NCBI GenBank assembly: GCA_019412865.1
Contig: DXOJ01000131.1
Coordinates: forward strand, 1-18,426
DNA: 18,426 bases
Direction: 5' to 3'
Origin: Bacteroides sp.
Lineage (GTDB): Bacteria; Bacteroidota; Bacteroidia; Bacteroidales; Bacteroidaceae
Program-made: the position numbers and the translations under genes
In this document: positions 8,266-15,839 of the stretch, piece by piece
Layout of the letters: every line of letters starts with the position of its first letter
Position numbering within the stretch: position 1 is the stretch's first letter
Notes under the pieces: model-generated
Databases searched by the model: none
What the model saw: the letters and a program-made list of their open reading frames with translations, nothing else
What the model was told of the DNA's origin: nothing

Positions 8266-9231
8266 TTAGTTCATACTCTGTAATTGACGGAACAACTCTT
8301 TCTGTTTGTCGGTCAAGTTCGTAGGAATCTTGACAGAATAGGTCACAATCAAGTCACCGAATTGTCCTTCCTTCTTATAAACCGGGAATCCTTTACCTTT
8401 CAGACGGACTTTCGTACCGTTCTGCGTTTCCGGTTTTATCTTCAGTTTCACTTTACCGTCCAGCGTGTCGACAACTTTCTCGCCTCCCAATACGGCAGAG
8501 TAAAGATCTACCTCCACATCTACGTACAGATCGTCGCCCAGGCGTTTGAACACCGGGTCTTCGGCTATAACGAACGTAATGTACAAGTCGCCCGCAGGTC
8601 CTCCGTTGACACCTTCGGCTCCGTAGCCTTTCAGTTTAATAACCTGTCCGTCGGCTACACCGGCAGGGATAGTGATACGTACCTGTTTACCATTTACAGT
8701 CAATATCTGCTTATGCGTTTGAGCAGCATCACGAAGGGAAAGATGAAGTTCGGCATTAAAGTCCTGTCCGCGGAATCCCGCAGAACCTTGTCCTCTTCCT
8801 CCCCGATGTTCGAACATTGATTCGAAGAAATCGGAAAATCCACTAGCGTTGCCACCGGAAAATCCTTCTCCATCGGAACTATACCAATAGGTTCCGTTAC
8901 CGTCGGAGAAACCCTGACCCGCACCGCCGAATCCGCCGAAACCTCCTGCACCGCCAAAGCCTCCGGCTTGTTGCTGTGCACGTTTCTGCGCTTCGAATTC
9001 ATCGGCATGCTTCCAATGTTCTCCGTACTCATCATACTTTTTACGTTTCTCGGGGTCACTCAGTACTTCATTGGCTTCGTTGATTTCCTGAAATTTATCC
9101 TTTGCACTAGGGTCATTAGGATTCAAATCAGGGTGATATTTCCGGGCCAACTTACGAAAAGCCTTTTTGATATCATCCTGAGAAGCACTTTTGTCTACTC
9201 CAAGAATCTTGTAATAATCTATATAGGCCAT
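8266..9231 (-). CDS. cbpA: CbpA-like J-domain co-chaperone (DnaJ class without zinc finger)
   Basis: The protein stimulates DnaK ATPase activity and delivers unfolded clients. Residues 5-70 form a J-domain with the HPD motif at 33-35. Residues 90-157 are a Gly/Phe-rich linker, and 158-305 contain the two beta-barrel substrate-binding domains, with GDLYITF and GDLIVTY marking each half. The CXXCXGXG zinc-finger repeats of true DnaJ are absent, which places it with CbpA or DnaJ class B; 321 aa is near the usual CbpA length. ATG 9231 starts [12 protein letters not shown], the standard beginning of the family. It is the first gene of a two-gene unit with the CbpM-like modulator downstream. The 94 bases upstream show no convincing promoter; a weak TTATTTG-like element is all I see. 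Confidence 0.93.
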   Translation of the reverse strand: MAYIDYYKILGVDKSASQDDIKKAFRKLARKYHPDLNPNDPSAKDKFQEINEANEVLSDPEKRKKYDEYGEHWKHADEFEAQKRAQQQAGGFGGAGGFGGFGGAGQGFSDGNGTYWYSSDGEGFSGGNASGFSDFFESMFEHRGGRGQGSAGFRGQDFNAELHLSLRDAAQTHKQILTVNGKQVRITIPAGVADGQVIKLKGYGAEGVNGGPAGDLYITFVIAEDPVFKRLGDDLYVDVEVDLYSAVLGGEKVVDTLDGKVKLKIKPETQNGTKVRLKGKGFPVYKKEGQFGDLIVTYSVKIPTNLTDKQKELFRQLQSMN

Positions 9232-9312
9232 GTTTTATGAATTTAATCGTTCATACATCATACGGCAAATAACACGCCAATCCCATTTTTGGATGCAAAA
9301 ATTAACAAGGAT

Positions 9313-9340
9313 TAATACCTAATACTTAATACTTGATATT
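9313..9340. repeat. Four imperfect 7-bp tandem units at the 3' end of the phosphoethanolamine transferase gene
   Basis: The + strand reads TAATACC, TAATACT, TAATACT, TGATATT, a clean 7-base period. It covers the last codons and stop codon (9326-9328) of the transferase gene and runs into the intergenic space before cbpA. The array is short and may be chance. No intrinsic terminator is visible after this gene on the - strand. Confidence 0.5.
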
Positions 9341-11029
9341 CCTCTTTTCCAGCATCCGGAAGTCTTGCTTCTTCATGCCCAAATCATCCAACGGACGGGG
9401 ATCATTGTGATCGTTCAGATAAACCCTCGGTTTCAGGACGTAGTGCGAAGCCGTCACAGCCTGCGAATCATCCCGGTAAGGAGTTTCTATTCCGCCTAAA
9501 GACAGCATGGTCGGGAAGAAAGAGCTGCTGGAAGAAACATTCTTATCCTTATTTTCAATAGCGGTATTCCAACGTTCGGGATACGTTTCGCGGTAGTCAT
9601 CGGACATCCAAATCAGGAATGGCACATGAAGCTGATAATAAGAAGGTACGGGAGAAGCGTGGAGGAACAGATGACGGGAATCGTCGAAAATGTCCTCTCC
9701 ATGATCGGAAGTGTAGAGCATGGCGGCATCTACCTGCTGTTTTTCCAACATACGGATAAGTCGTGACAGAAAATCATCCGTGTAACGGATAGAGTTGTCA
9801 TAGGCATTCACCAGGTTATCCCGGTATTTTCTCTCTGCTTCCATCGGATAATCGGGCGTAAAGAAAGCATCTTCCGACGGGTAACGTTCGCGATAGTTAA
9901 AGTGGGAACCGTAGGTGTGAAGTACGATGAATTGTTTCGTTGCACCTTTCGCCAGTTCCTGCTCCACCAATTTCAGAAGTTCATCGTCAGAAGGATTATA
10001 GGTAGAACTGACCGAATCTTCTTTTATAAAATCATACGTATCGGCTTCCATTCCGAAGAAGTCGATAAATGAATGATTGTAACGTTGGTTGGAGAAAAAA
10101 GCCGTCCGGAATCCTGCCTCTTTGAAAGCGGTGATGATTCCTTTTTGATGGTAGATAGAGTCGTAGTTGCAGGCAGTAGCATCCGACATCAGCATGGGGA
10201 CACTTTTATGTGTCGTATTCGACTCTGTCAACACTTTTGGGAAAGCAATCAGACCCGTTTGCCGGGATAAGAGCGGGTTCGTTTCACGTTCGTAACCATA
10301 CAATTGCCAGTTTAGGGCACGAGAGGTTTCTCCTATGACCATTACATATACTTCCCGTTTTCCCTCCGGATGAGTAGGCCGGGCATGGAAAGTAAAGTCT
10401 TTGGATGTACGGTGGTAATCCTGTGTCAGAGCTGTTCTTTGAAAGGCAAGACCTACGTTGTAGCATACGTTTAGCGGGTATAAATCAGATTTCAACTCAT
10501 ATCCCGAATCCTGCACATAGGCTCCGACAAGACTAAGGAGGGAGATTCCAAAGACCAGGAAGGCTCTCTTCCGTTCCCTGCGAATGAACTCTACCGTAAG
10601 TTTCCGTTTACGTATAATTGAAATCGTCCCTAATATCAGGGCAGGTACATAGAGTATGATTACAGCAATAATGGCAGGTGTGAGATTATCGAGCAGTTCC
10701 AATGCCTCACTCGAATTGGTGGTGACCAGATTCAAAAACATATCGACAGCGATAATGGACTGGCCGAATAAATAAAGCAACACGATCTGAAAGGCTCCGA
10801 AGAACAGGAACAGGAATAAAATCCACAGCATCTTGCCGCAATTCCTCGACAAAGTCATCAACAGGTAATAGCAACCGAAAGGTAACAACACATTGGCGAC
10901 TTTTGCCATAAATGGTAAAGGTTCTGTAAAACAGAGTACCATATTAGGTACTATCAAGATAAACAGGAACAGATAAAACAGATGTTCCTGATTTTCCAAC
11001 CAATTCTTTATATTTTTAAAAAGCTTCAT
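9326..11029 (-). CDS. Phosphoethanolamine transferase (EptA/MCR-like, sulfatase-fold)
   Basis: Such enzymes move phosphoethanolamine from phosphatidylethanolamine to lipid A or other envelope glycans. With ATG 11029 the product is 567 aa. It has about five membrane helices in the first 170 residues, then a periplasmic alkaline-phosphatase-fold domain. Metal and catalytic positions align with MCR-1/EptA: E234 in VIGETSR, nucleophile T273 in NTTHKSVP, HTYGSH (371-376) with RYP after it, and D442-H443 in TSDHGED. The paired cysteines flanking the nucleophile in MCR-1 are absent here (E269 and M279). The upstream in-frame start at 11065 is rejected because it lies well inside the preceding gene, and MKLFKNIKNW is a natural membrane-anchor start. 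The gene start overlaps the Omp85 gene stop by 14 bases, which implies coupled translation. Acceptor substrate is unknown; membrane-derived glycan or lipid A are both possible. Confidence 0.88.
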   Translation of the reverse strand: MKLFKNIKNWLENQEHLFYLFLFILIVPNMVLCFTEPLPFMAKVANVLLPFGCYYLLMTLSRNCGKMLWILFLFLFFGAFQIVLLYLFGQSIIAVDMFLNLVTTNSSEALELLDNLTPAIIAVIILYVPALILGTISIIRKRKLTVEFIRRERKRAFLVFGISLLSLVGAYVQDSGYELKSDLYPLNVCYNVGLAFQRTALTQDYHRTSKDFTFHARPTHPEGKREVYVMVIGETSRALNWQLYGYERETNPLLSRQTGLIAFPKVLTESNTTHKSVPMLMSDATACNYDSIYHQKGIITAFKEAGFRTAFFSNQRYNHSFIDFFGMEADTYDFIKEDSVSSTYNPSDDELLKLVEQELAKGATKQFIVLHTYGSHFNYRERYPSEDAFFTPDYPMEAERKYRDNLVNAYDNSIRYTDDFLSRLIRMLEKQQVDAAMLYTSDHGEDIFDDSRHLFLHASPVPSYYQLHVPFLIWMSDDYRETYPERWNTAIENKDKNVSSSSSFFPTMLSLGGIETPYRDDSQAVTASHYVLKPRVYLNDHNDPRPLDDLGMKKQDFRMLEKRNIKY

Positions 11030-12215
11030 TGATGTTAAAAATAAATCCGGTCTGGTGTTTGCCAAACCCTAAATCCAAACGTACATTTACTCTCTTCTTA
11101 AATTCCCAACGATACCCGAAGCCATAATTAGGCAGAATGTGTTTCGGGGTGAACTCGGAAAGTCGTGGAAAAATCGTTCCCGCTCCTACCCATACAGCTA
11201 CTCCATTCCGTTTCCAGACGTGTTGCCGGAGTTCTATTTGCGCGTCCATTGCTCCCTTGTCCCGATAGCGTCCTTCGTAATATCCGCGCATGGAGTAAGA
11301 ACTTCCCAACGTTGCCATCAATCCCCAAGGGGTATCGCCATAGGTAAGCAATGTGTGGAATTGCCCTGCCAGCACTCCACCTTTCCATACCGGCTGATAA
11401 TAACTGGTAGTCAGTTCTGTACTGCTAAACGCATATTTATTGCCGAGAAAAGCCGGACTGAACCGCTGGTCTATCCGCAAATAATAGCCATGATATGCAT
11501 TTGTCAGGAAATCACGTGAATCGTAAAGGAGGGAAAGTCCCAGGCTGGTATTAGTGGTTCGCGCGGCCATTCCTTCCCATAGTTCCGGTTTCTCAAAGTT
11601 CCGTCCGTCGATATAATCGAATACGGCCATCGGGCCGATGTAGAAGTTCTTTGCCAGCCGAAACATAAAATCGACTTTCACCTGTGCCTGAAAACGTTTA
11701 TAATCGCTTTCGTTATCAGAGTTCGCTCCATTGTCATATCCCCGTCCCCAATACAGACTGGGAAAAGAATAGAAATAGAGATTGTAATTCAAGCGGTATT
11801 TATCTTTTGGAAACAGATGATTTCCGCGGACTCCCAACAGATAGAAGCCGACAGTCGACACATCTCCGTAAAGAGAGACATTGGAGGGAGGAAGAAGCGT
11901 ATCAATCCGATCGGTTCGATATAGTCCGGCTGCCACCAGTCCGAGTCCGAACTTGGTGTCACTGGAATAATGTGGGCCGCCTATCACACTGAAATCAAAC
12001 TTTTTATTCTTTTTTTCCTTATTGGCGTCATTGAAGTAATCAAGAAACTTTTTAAAGAAACTGCGCTTTGCCGGAATGGAATCTTCCATGGTTGCAGATA
12101 TAGAACCCTCCGGCAGTTCAATTTTAGTAGAATGCAGCTGTGCGCCCAACGGGGTTTGTGTCAACAACAAAAGCGCGAATATGATTAGCCTGTTCTGTCT
12201 AGTATTCATAATCAT
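11016..12215 (-). CDS. BamA/TamA-family outer-membrane beta-barrel without POTRA domains
   Basis: This 399-residue protein begins with a signal peptide (about 1-25, hydrophobic core IIFALLLLTQ, cleavage probably near LGA-Q). After a short charged stretch (50-72) comes a barrel of alternating strands ending in a C-terminal phenylalanine, the usual outer-membrane insertion signal. Family marks are GGPHYSSDTKFGLG near 79-91, YDSRDFLTNAYHGYY at 231-245, and the Omp85 lid-loop motif MRGYYEGRYRD at 309-319. Canonical BamA is about 800 aa with five POTRA domains; none fits between the signal peptide and the barrel here. It therefore belongs to the short surface-antigen (D15-like) branch, whose role is mostly unknown. 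Its stop overlaps the start of the phosphoethanolamine transferase gene. The start could also be the third codon (ATG 12209). Confidence 0.85.
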   Translation of the reverse strand: MIMNTRQNRLIIFALLLLTQTPLGAQLHSTKIELPEGSISATMEDSIPAKRSFFKKFLDYFNDANKEKKNKKFDFSVIGGPHYSSDTKFGLGLVAAGLYRTDRIDTLLPPSNVSLYGDVSTVGFYLLGVRGNHLFPKDKYRLNYNLYFYSFPSLYWGRGYDNGANSDNESDYKRFQAQVKVDFMFRLAKNFYIGPMAVFDYIDGRNFEKPELWEGMAARTTNTSLGLSLLYDSRDFLTNAYHGYYLRIDQRFSPAFLGNKYAFSSTELTTSYYQPVWKGGVLAGQFHTLLTYGDTPWGLMATLGSSYSMRGYYEGRYRDKGAMDAQIELRQHVWKRNGVAVWVGAGTIFPRLSEFTPKHILPNYGFGYRWEFKKRVNVRLDLGFGKHQTGFIFNINEAF

Positions 12216-12237
12216 AAGAAGTAGAAAACTTTGCGGA

Positions 12238-12245
12238 CAAAGTTA
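12238..12245 (-). promoter_or_regulatory. -7 promoter element of the Omp85/phosphoethanolamine transferase operon
   Basis: On the - strand this reads TAACTTTG, an exact match to TAnnTTTG, 22 bases before the Omp85 start codon. A clear -33 TTTG at the preferred distance is not seen; only a TGTT-like sequence is there. Confidence 0.45.
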
Positions 12246-12304
12246 GTTTCAAACTTCCTATAAAAACAGATATTCAGGCGCTTTTGTTGTTCCGGATTTC
12301 CTTT

Positions 12305-13318
12305 TTAACGTTTTAAAAGTCTTATAAACTCGTCTACATCTTCTTCTGTCGTATCAAAAGAAGTTACCAGACGGATTTCATTCTTCTCTTCGTTCCAAAA
12401 ATAAAAGAAGTAAGACTCCAGCATCCGGTCGATAACCGGGCGGGGCATGGTGAGGAATAACTGGTTACTTTCGGCTCTTTGAGTGAAAGTTACTTCGGGC
12501 AGTTTCTTCAATTCAGCGTAAAGTTTGGTAGCCATTGCATTGGCATGGTTGGCATTCTTCAGCCAGAGGTCGTCTGTGAGGTATGCCGTAAACTGGCAAG
12601 AGAGGTAACGCATCTTCGACGCTAGTTGGGCGGATTGTTTACGGATGAAGCGGGCTTCCGATTGCAAGTCTTTATTAAATACAATCACGCACTCTCCCAT
12701 CATCAGTCCGTTCTTCGTTCCGCCAAAACTAAGAATATCGACTCCGCAGTCTACTGTCAGTTCTTTTAAGGAAAGATTCAAAGCGGCACAGGCGTTGGCT
12801 ATTCTGGCTCCGTCCATGTGTACATACATACCATTCAGATGGGCAAAGTCTGTCAGACGTTTCAATTCTTCGGGAGTATAGATGGTGCCAAGTTCGGTAC
12901 ATTGGGAGATGTAGAGGGCTCTGGGTTGTGAATGGTGCTGATCGCCGAAACCATGCAGATAAGGTTGCATCAATTCCGGGGTAAGTTTACCGTCAGGAGT
13001 GGCAATCGGGCGAATCTGACAACCTGTCATTTTCACAGGAGAGCCGCATTCATCTACATAGATATGAGCCGTTTCCGCACAAAAGATGGAATGATACGGA
13101 CGGGTCATCAGCTGCAATGCTACCACGTTGCTACCTGTTCCGTTAAATACAAACAAGGGGACACAGTTAGGCGTAAAGGTTTCCTTTATTTTCGCTACGG
13201 CTTCTTCTGTCCATTTATCATCGCCATATCCTAAAGAATGGTCTATATTAGCCCGGTTCAATGCTTCCATTACCAACGGATGCACACCGGAATTATTGTC
13301 GGAGGCAAAACTTCTCAT
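12305..13318 (-). CDS. ltaE: Low-specificity L-threonine aldolase (PLP-dependent)
   Basis: The enzyme cleaves L-threonine and L-allo-threonine to glycine and acetaldehyde. It belongs to the fold type I PLP enzymes of the beta-eliminating lyase (Beta_elim_lyase) group. The 337-residue protein shows the PLP lysine K202 in SFGGTKNG. It also has D169 and R172 in HMDGAR, the ring-stacking histidine H85 in ETAHIYVDE, and the phosphate-binding stretch NGTGSN at 59-64. The start FASDNNSGVHP is characteristic of the family, and the length is normal. The gene appears to be transcribed alone, with its own promoter-like element upstream and 89 bases to the next gene. No strong intrinsic terminator follows it. 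It could feed glycine and one-carbon metabolism, which is inference from the reaction. Confidence 0.93.
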   Translation of the reverse strand: MRSFASDNNSGVHPLVMEALNRANIDHSLGYGDDKWTEEAVAKIKETFTPNCVPLFVFNGTGSNVVALQLMTRPYHSIFCAETAHIYVDECGSPVKMTGCQIRPIATPDGKLTPELMQPYLHGFGDQHHSQPRALYISQCTELGTIYTPEELKRLTDFAHLNGMYVHMDGARIANACAALNLSLKELTVDCGVDILSFGGTKNGLMMGECVIVFNKDLQSEARFIRKQSAQLASKMRYLSCQFTAYLTDDLWLKNANHANAMATKLYAELKKLPEVTFTQRAESNQLFLTMPRPVIDRMLESYFFYFWNEEKNEIRLVTSFDTTEEDVDEFIRLLKR

Positions 13319-13344
13319 TGTTTCTTACATTTTAATTCGTGATG

Positions 13345-13352
13345 CAAAGTAA
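13345..13352 (-). promoter_or_regulatory. Likely -7 promoter element of the threonine aldolase gene
   Basis: The - strand reads TTACTTTG, a 7 of 8 match to TAnnTTTG, 26 bases before the start codon. No good -33 element is seen, so this is only a candidate. Confidence 0.32.
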
Positions 13353-13407
13353 CAGAATTATTTCCGGAAATCCATTGAAAGGAAGAAACATAAAGCAGAA
13401 AAAGGAT

Positions 13408-13462
13408 AAAAAACAAGAATCTCCGAAGTGCTGACTATACTGTCATTCCTCCGGAGATTCTT
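13408..13462 (-). terminator. Intrinsic terminator of the winged-helix gene
   Basis: Perfect 11-bp arms lie at 13415-13425 and 13452-13462. An A6 run at 13408-13413 becomes a T-tract on the - strand. The 26-base loop holds a weak TGAC/GTCA inner pairing. It sits 28 bases after the stop of the small winged-helix gene. Confidence 0.72.
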
Positions 13463-13489
13463 CTGTTCTCGTTAAAGTGTCAAACTCTT

Positions 13490-13708
13490 TCAGCCAATAT
13501 AAACATTCACACAGAGATATACATAAAGCTCTTCATCGCACTGATCGAACTCTATTTTGCTCTCTCTTGACAACCACCCCAAAGCGGCACCCAGCTCTTT
13601 ATCTTTCAGCCCGGATTTTCTCTTCAAAAGTCCATAGCTCCACTTCTCATTATTGCTAAGCAGTTGCCAAACCTTACCGGCATTCACACCGATTTCATTT
13701 CTGTTCAT
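13490..13708 (-). CDS. Small winged helix-turn-helix protein (DUF2582-like)
   Basis: The 72-residue protein reads as one winged helix-turn-helix domain. There is a first helix with GKVWQLLS, a second with GLLKRKSGL, a recognition-type helix KELGAALGWLSRE, then a wing with IEFDQCDEELYVYL. It matches the small Bacteroidales winged-helix family known as DUF2582 (PF10771) by pattern. Such proteins are assumed to bind DNA, but few have been studied. No ligand-binding or dimerisation domain is fused to it. It is divergent from the pyruvate oxidase gene with 236 bases between the start codons, so it could regulate that gene or itself; nothing in the sequence proves this. It has a dedicated terminator and appears monocistronic. 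Confidence 0.82.
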   Translation of the reverse strand: MNRNEIGVNAGKVWQLLSNNEKWSYGLLKRKSGLKDKELGAALGWLSRESKIEFDQCDEELYVYLCVNVYIG

Positions 13709-13843
13709 TTTTCTAGAGTAATTAAGAGGTTTAATACATTAGGTTAAGATTTCGCCTATAAAGATAACAAAAGGATATTGCAATTGTTTATACATCTTTA
13801 CTAAAAAGTTGTTACAGAATTAATTTTAACATAAAAGCGGTGA

Positions 13844-13857
13844 TGTGTCCCGACACA
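13844..13857. promoter_or_regulatory. 14-bp palindrome upstream of the pyruvate oxidase gene
   Basis: TGTGTCCCGACACA has two perfect 6-base arms separated by CC. It lies about 33 bases before the proposed -7 element of poxB, a place suited to an activator. It resembles CRP/FNR-family sites only in its TGTG/CACA ends and has much shorter spacing. Its role is inferred from position. Confidence 0.3.
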
Positions 13858-13866
13858 AAGGCGTTA

Positions 13867-13897
13867 TTAGCATATGTTAAATTAGAACTTTTCTTTG
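13867..13897 (+). promoter_or_regulatory. Candidate promoter of the pyruvate oxidase gene
   Basis: TTAG at 13867-13870 (3 of 4 to the -33 TTTG) is followed by a 19-base spacer and TTTCTTTG at 13890-13897 (7 of 8 to TAnnTTTG). This would give a leader of about 40 bases to ATG 13945. It also argues against any start codon upstream of 13900, even though the frame is open from 13840. Confidence 0.38.
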
Positions 13898-13944
13898 CAG
13901 CCATCTGTTATTACATAAAAATCAATCCTAAACCAATTACAGCT

Positions 13945-15684
13945 ATGGCAAAAAAAATAGCAGAACAGTTGATAGATACTCTGGTAAAATCCGGAGTTGA
14001 ACGCATCTACGCCGTAACAGGCGACAGTCTGAATGAAGTAAACGAAGCAGTCAGAAAAAACGATCAAATAAAATGGATACATGTGCGCCACGAAGAAACA
14101 GGGGCGTATGCCGCTGCGGCAGAAGCACAACTGACCGGTCGCCCGGGATGCTGCGCGGGAAGTAGCGGACCGGGACATGTTCATCTGATTAACGGCTTGT
14201 ATGACGCACACCGGTCCGGCGCACCGGTAATCGCCATCGCCTCTACAATTCCTACCGGAGAGTTTGGTACGGAATATTTTCAGGAGACGAATACCATCAA
14301 ACTTTTTAACGATTGCAGTTATTATAATGAAGTAGCCACTACTCCCACACAATTTCCACGTATGCTCCAGTCGGCCATACAAACGGCTGTCACCCGCAAA
14401 GGGGTGTCCGTTATCGGGCTTCCGGGTGACTTGGCAAAGGCTTCTGCCGTTGCTGTCGACTCGTCGGTTATCAACTATCCTGCCCCACCGGAAGTTTGTC
14501 CGTCGGAAGAAGATCTGGCTCAATTAGCTGACATGTTAAACAAACATACACGTATCACTCTTTTCTGCGGCATCGGTTGCCGGGGAGCTCACGAGGAAGT
14601 GATTGCGCTTTCCGAGAAGCTGAACGCTCCGGTTGTATATACTTTCAAAGGAAAGATGGAGGTGCAATATGAAAATCCGTATGAAGTGGGTATGACCGGA
14701 TTGTTGGGAATGCCGTCAGGCTATTACAGTATGCATGAAGCCGAAGTGCTTCTCATGCTCGGCACAGACTTTCCTTATTCCGCTTTCCTGCCGGATGACA
14801 TCAAGATAGCACAGATTGATATAAAGCCCGAACGTCTGGGACGTCGTGCAAAGGTGAATATCGGACTTTGCGGTGATGTTAAACTGAGCATCCAAAGTCT
14901 ATTGCGTATGCTGAATCCGAAGACAGATGATTCGTTCCTGTTGAAACAACTCAAAAGATATGAAGGAGTAAAGAAGGATCTGGCTGCTTACACGGAAGAT
15001 AAAGGCGATGTAAATAAGATTCATCCCGAATATGTGATGTCCGAAATAGACAAACTAAGTTCGGACGATGCTGTGTTCACAGTAGATACGGGAATGACTT
15101 GTGTGTGGGGGGCACGTTATCTGCAAGCGACAGGCAAACGCCACATGCTGGGTTCTTTCAATCATGGTTCTATGGCAAATGCTTTGCCGCAAGCCATCGG
15201 TGCCGCACTAGCTTATCCGGATCGCCAGGTAGTGGCGCTTTGCGGAGATGGTGGCTTGTCTATGACTTTAGGAGACTTGGAAACCGTTGTACAATATAAG
15301 TTACCAATTAAAATTATCGTATTCAACAACCGTTCATTGGGAATGGTGAAGTTGGAAATGGAAGTGGACGGATTGCCGGACTGGCAGACAAATATGTTGA
15401 ATCCAGACTTTGCTCAAGTGGCGGAAGCAATGGGAATGACCGGATTTAATGTCAGTGATCCGGAAGAAGTGTTGACTACCTTACTTAATGCATTTGAGTT
15501 GGACGGTCCGGTACTTGTTAATATCATGACTGATCCGAACGCACTGGCCATGCCTCCCAAAATTGAATTCGGTCAAATGGTGGGCTTTGCACAATCAATG
15601 TATAAGTTGTTAATCAACGGTCGTTCACAAGAAGTAATTGATACAATCAATTCTAACTTTAAGCATATACGGGAGGTATTTTAA
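13945..15684 (+). CDS. poxB: Pyruvate dehydrogenase (quinone) / PoxB-like pyruvate oxidase
   Basis: This peripheral membrane flavoenzyme decarboxylates pyruvate to acetate and CO2 and passes electrons to the quinone pool, menaquinone in Bacteroides. The 579 residues follow the ThDP-enzyme layout. The N-terminal domain contains VTGDSLNEVNE and the catalytic glutamate E50 in VRHEETGA. The central FAD-binding domain covers about 190-330. The C-terminal ThDP domain has GDGG at 434-437 and closing NN at 461-462. E50 has the same number as in E. coli PoxB. The last 35 residues (GFAQSMYKLLINGRSQEVI...) resemble the E. coli lipid-binding C-terminal helix that activates the enzyme at the membrane. The in-frame extension back to 13840 is rejected because MAKKIAEQLIDTLVKSG aligns with the usual family start. 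It is monocistronic with a terminator. Acetolactate synthase is a less likely reading given the overall match to PoxB. Confidence 0.92.
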   Translation: MAKKIAEQLIDTLVKSGVERIYAVTGDSLNEVNEAVRKNDQIKWIHVRHEETGAYAAAAEAQLTGRPGCCAGSSGPGHVHLINGLYDAHRSGAPVIAIASTIPTGEFGTEYFQETNTIKLFNDCSYYNEVATTPTQFPRMLQSAIQTAVTRKGVSVIGLPGDLAKASAVAVDSSVINYPAPPEVCPSEEDLAQLADMLNKHTRITLFCGIGCRGAHEEVIALSEKLNAPVVYTFKGKMEVQYENPYEVGMTGLLGMPSGYYSMHEAEVLLMLGTDFPYSAFLPDDIKIAQIDIKPERLGRRAKVNIGLCGDVKLSIQSLLRMLNPKTDDSFLLKQLKRYEGVKKDLAAYTEDKGDVNKIHPEYVMSEIDKLSSDDAVFTVDTGMTCVWGARYLQATGKRHMLGSFNHGSMANALPQAIGAALAYPDRQVVALCGDGGLSMTLGDLETVVQYKLPIKIIVFNNRSLGMVKLEMEVDGLPDWQTNMLNPDFAQVAEAMGMTGFNVSDPEEVLTTLLNAFELDGPVLVNIMTDPNALAMPPKIEFGQMVGFAQSMYKLLINGRSQEVIDTINSNFKHIREVF

Positions 15685-15719
15685 GTTATTCTATTTTGAA
15701 TATTTTCATAACCTCTCTC

Positions 15720-15772
15720 AAGGTATGACCTACTATTATTGTCAATTTCAATAAGGTAAGTCATACCTTTTT
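15720..15772 (+). terminator. Terminator after the pyruvate oxidase gene
   Basis: Outer arms 15720-15729 and 15760-15769 are perfectly complementary over 10 bp, and a T5 run at 15768-15772 follows. The 30-base loop contains a second small hairpin (15736-15741 with 15749-15754). It is 35 bases after the poxB stop. The long loop makes it weaker than the terminators near 7900. Confidence 0.6.
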
Positions 15773-15808
15773 ATAGTCTATCTTGAGGTGATAATCATTT
15801 TATTTTCT

Positions 15809-15816
15809 TATGTTTG
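15809..15816 (+). promoter_or_regulatory. -7 promoter element of the DUF2157-DUF4401-GDYXXLXY operon
   Basis: TATGTTTG matches TAnnTTTG exactly, 23 bases before ATG 15840. A CTTG further upstream has a 23-base spacer, longer than ideal. Because the element overlaps the in-frame ATG at 15810, it favours the downstream start at 15840. Confidence 0.48.
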
Positions 15817-15839
15817 TAATCATCAAAAAGCAAAAACAC

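Noticed and set aside
8284..8820. Open frame of 178 codons on the + strand
   Set aside because: It is antisense to the cbpA substrate-binding domains, whose motifs are unambiguous.
13840..13944. Possible 35-residue N-terminal extension of the pyruvate oxidase
   Set aside because: The family begins at MAKKIAEQ, and the proposed promoter and palindrome lie inside the extension.
13882..14523. Open frame of 213 codons on the - strand
   Set aside because: It is antisense to the poxB N-terminal domain and shows no family features.
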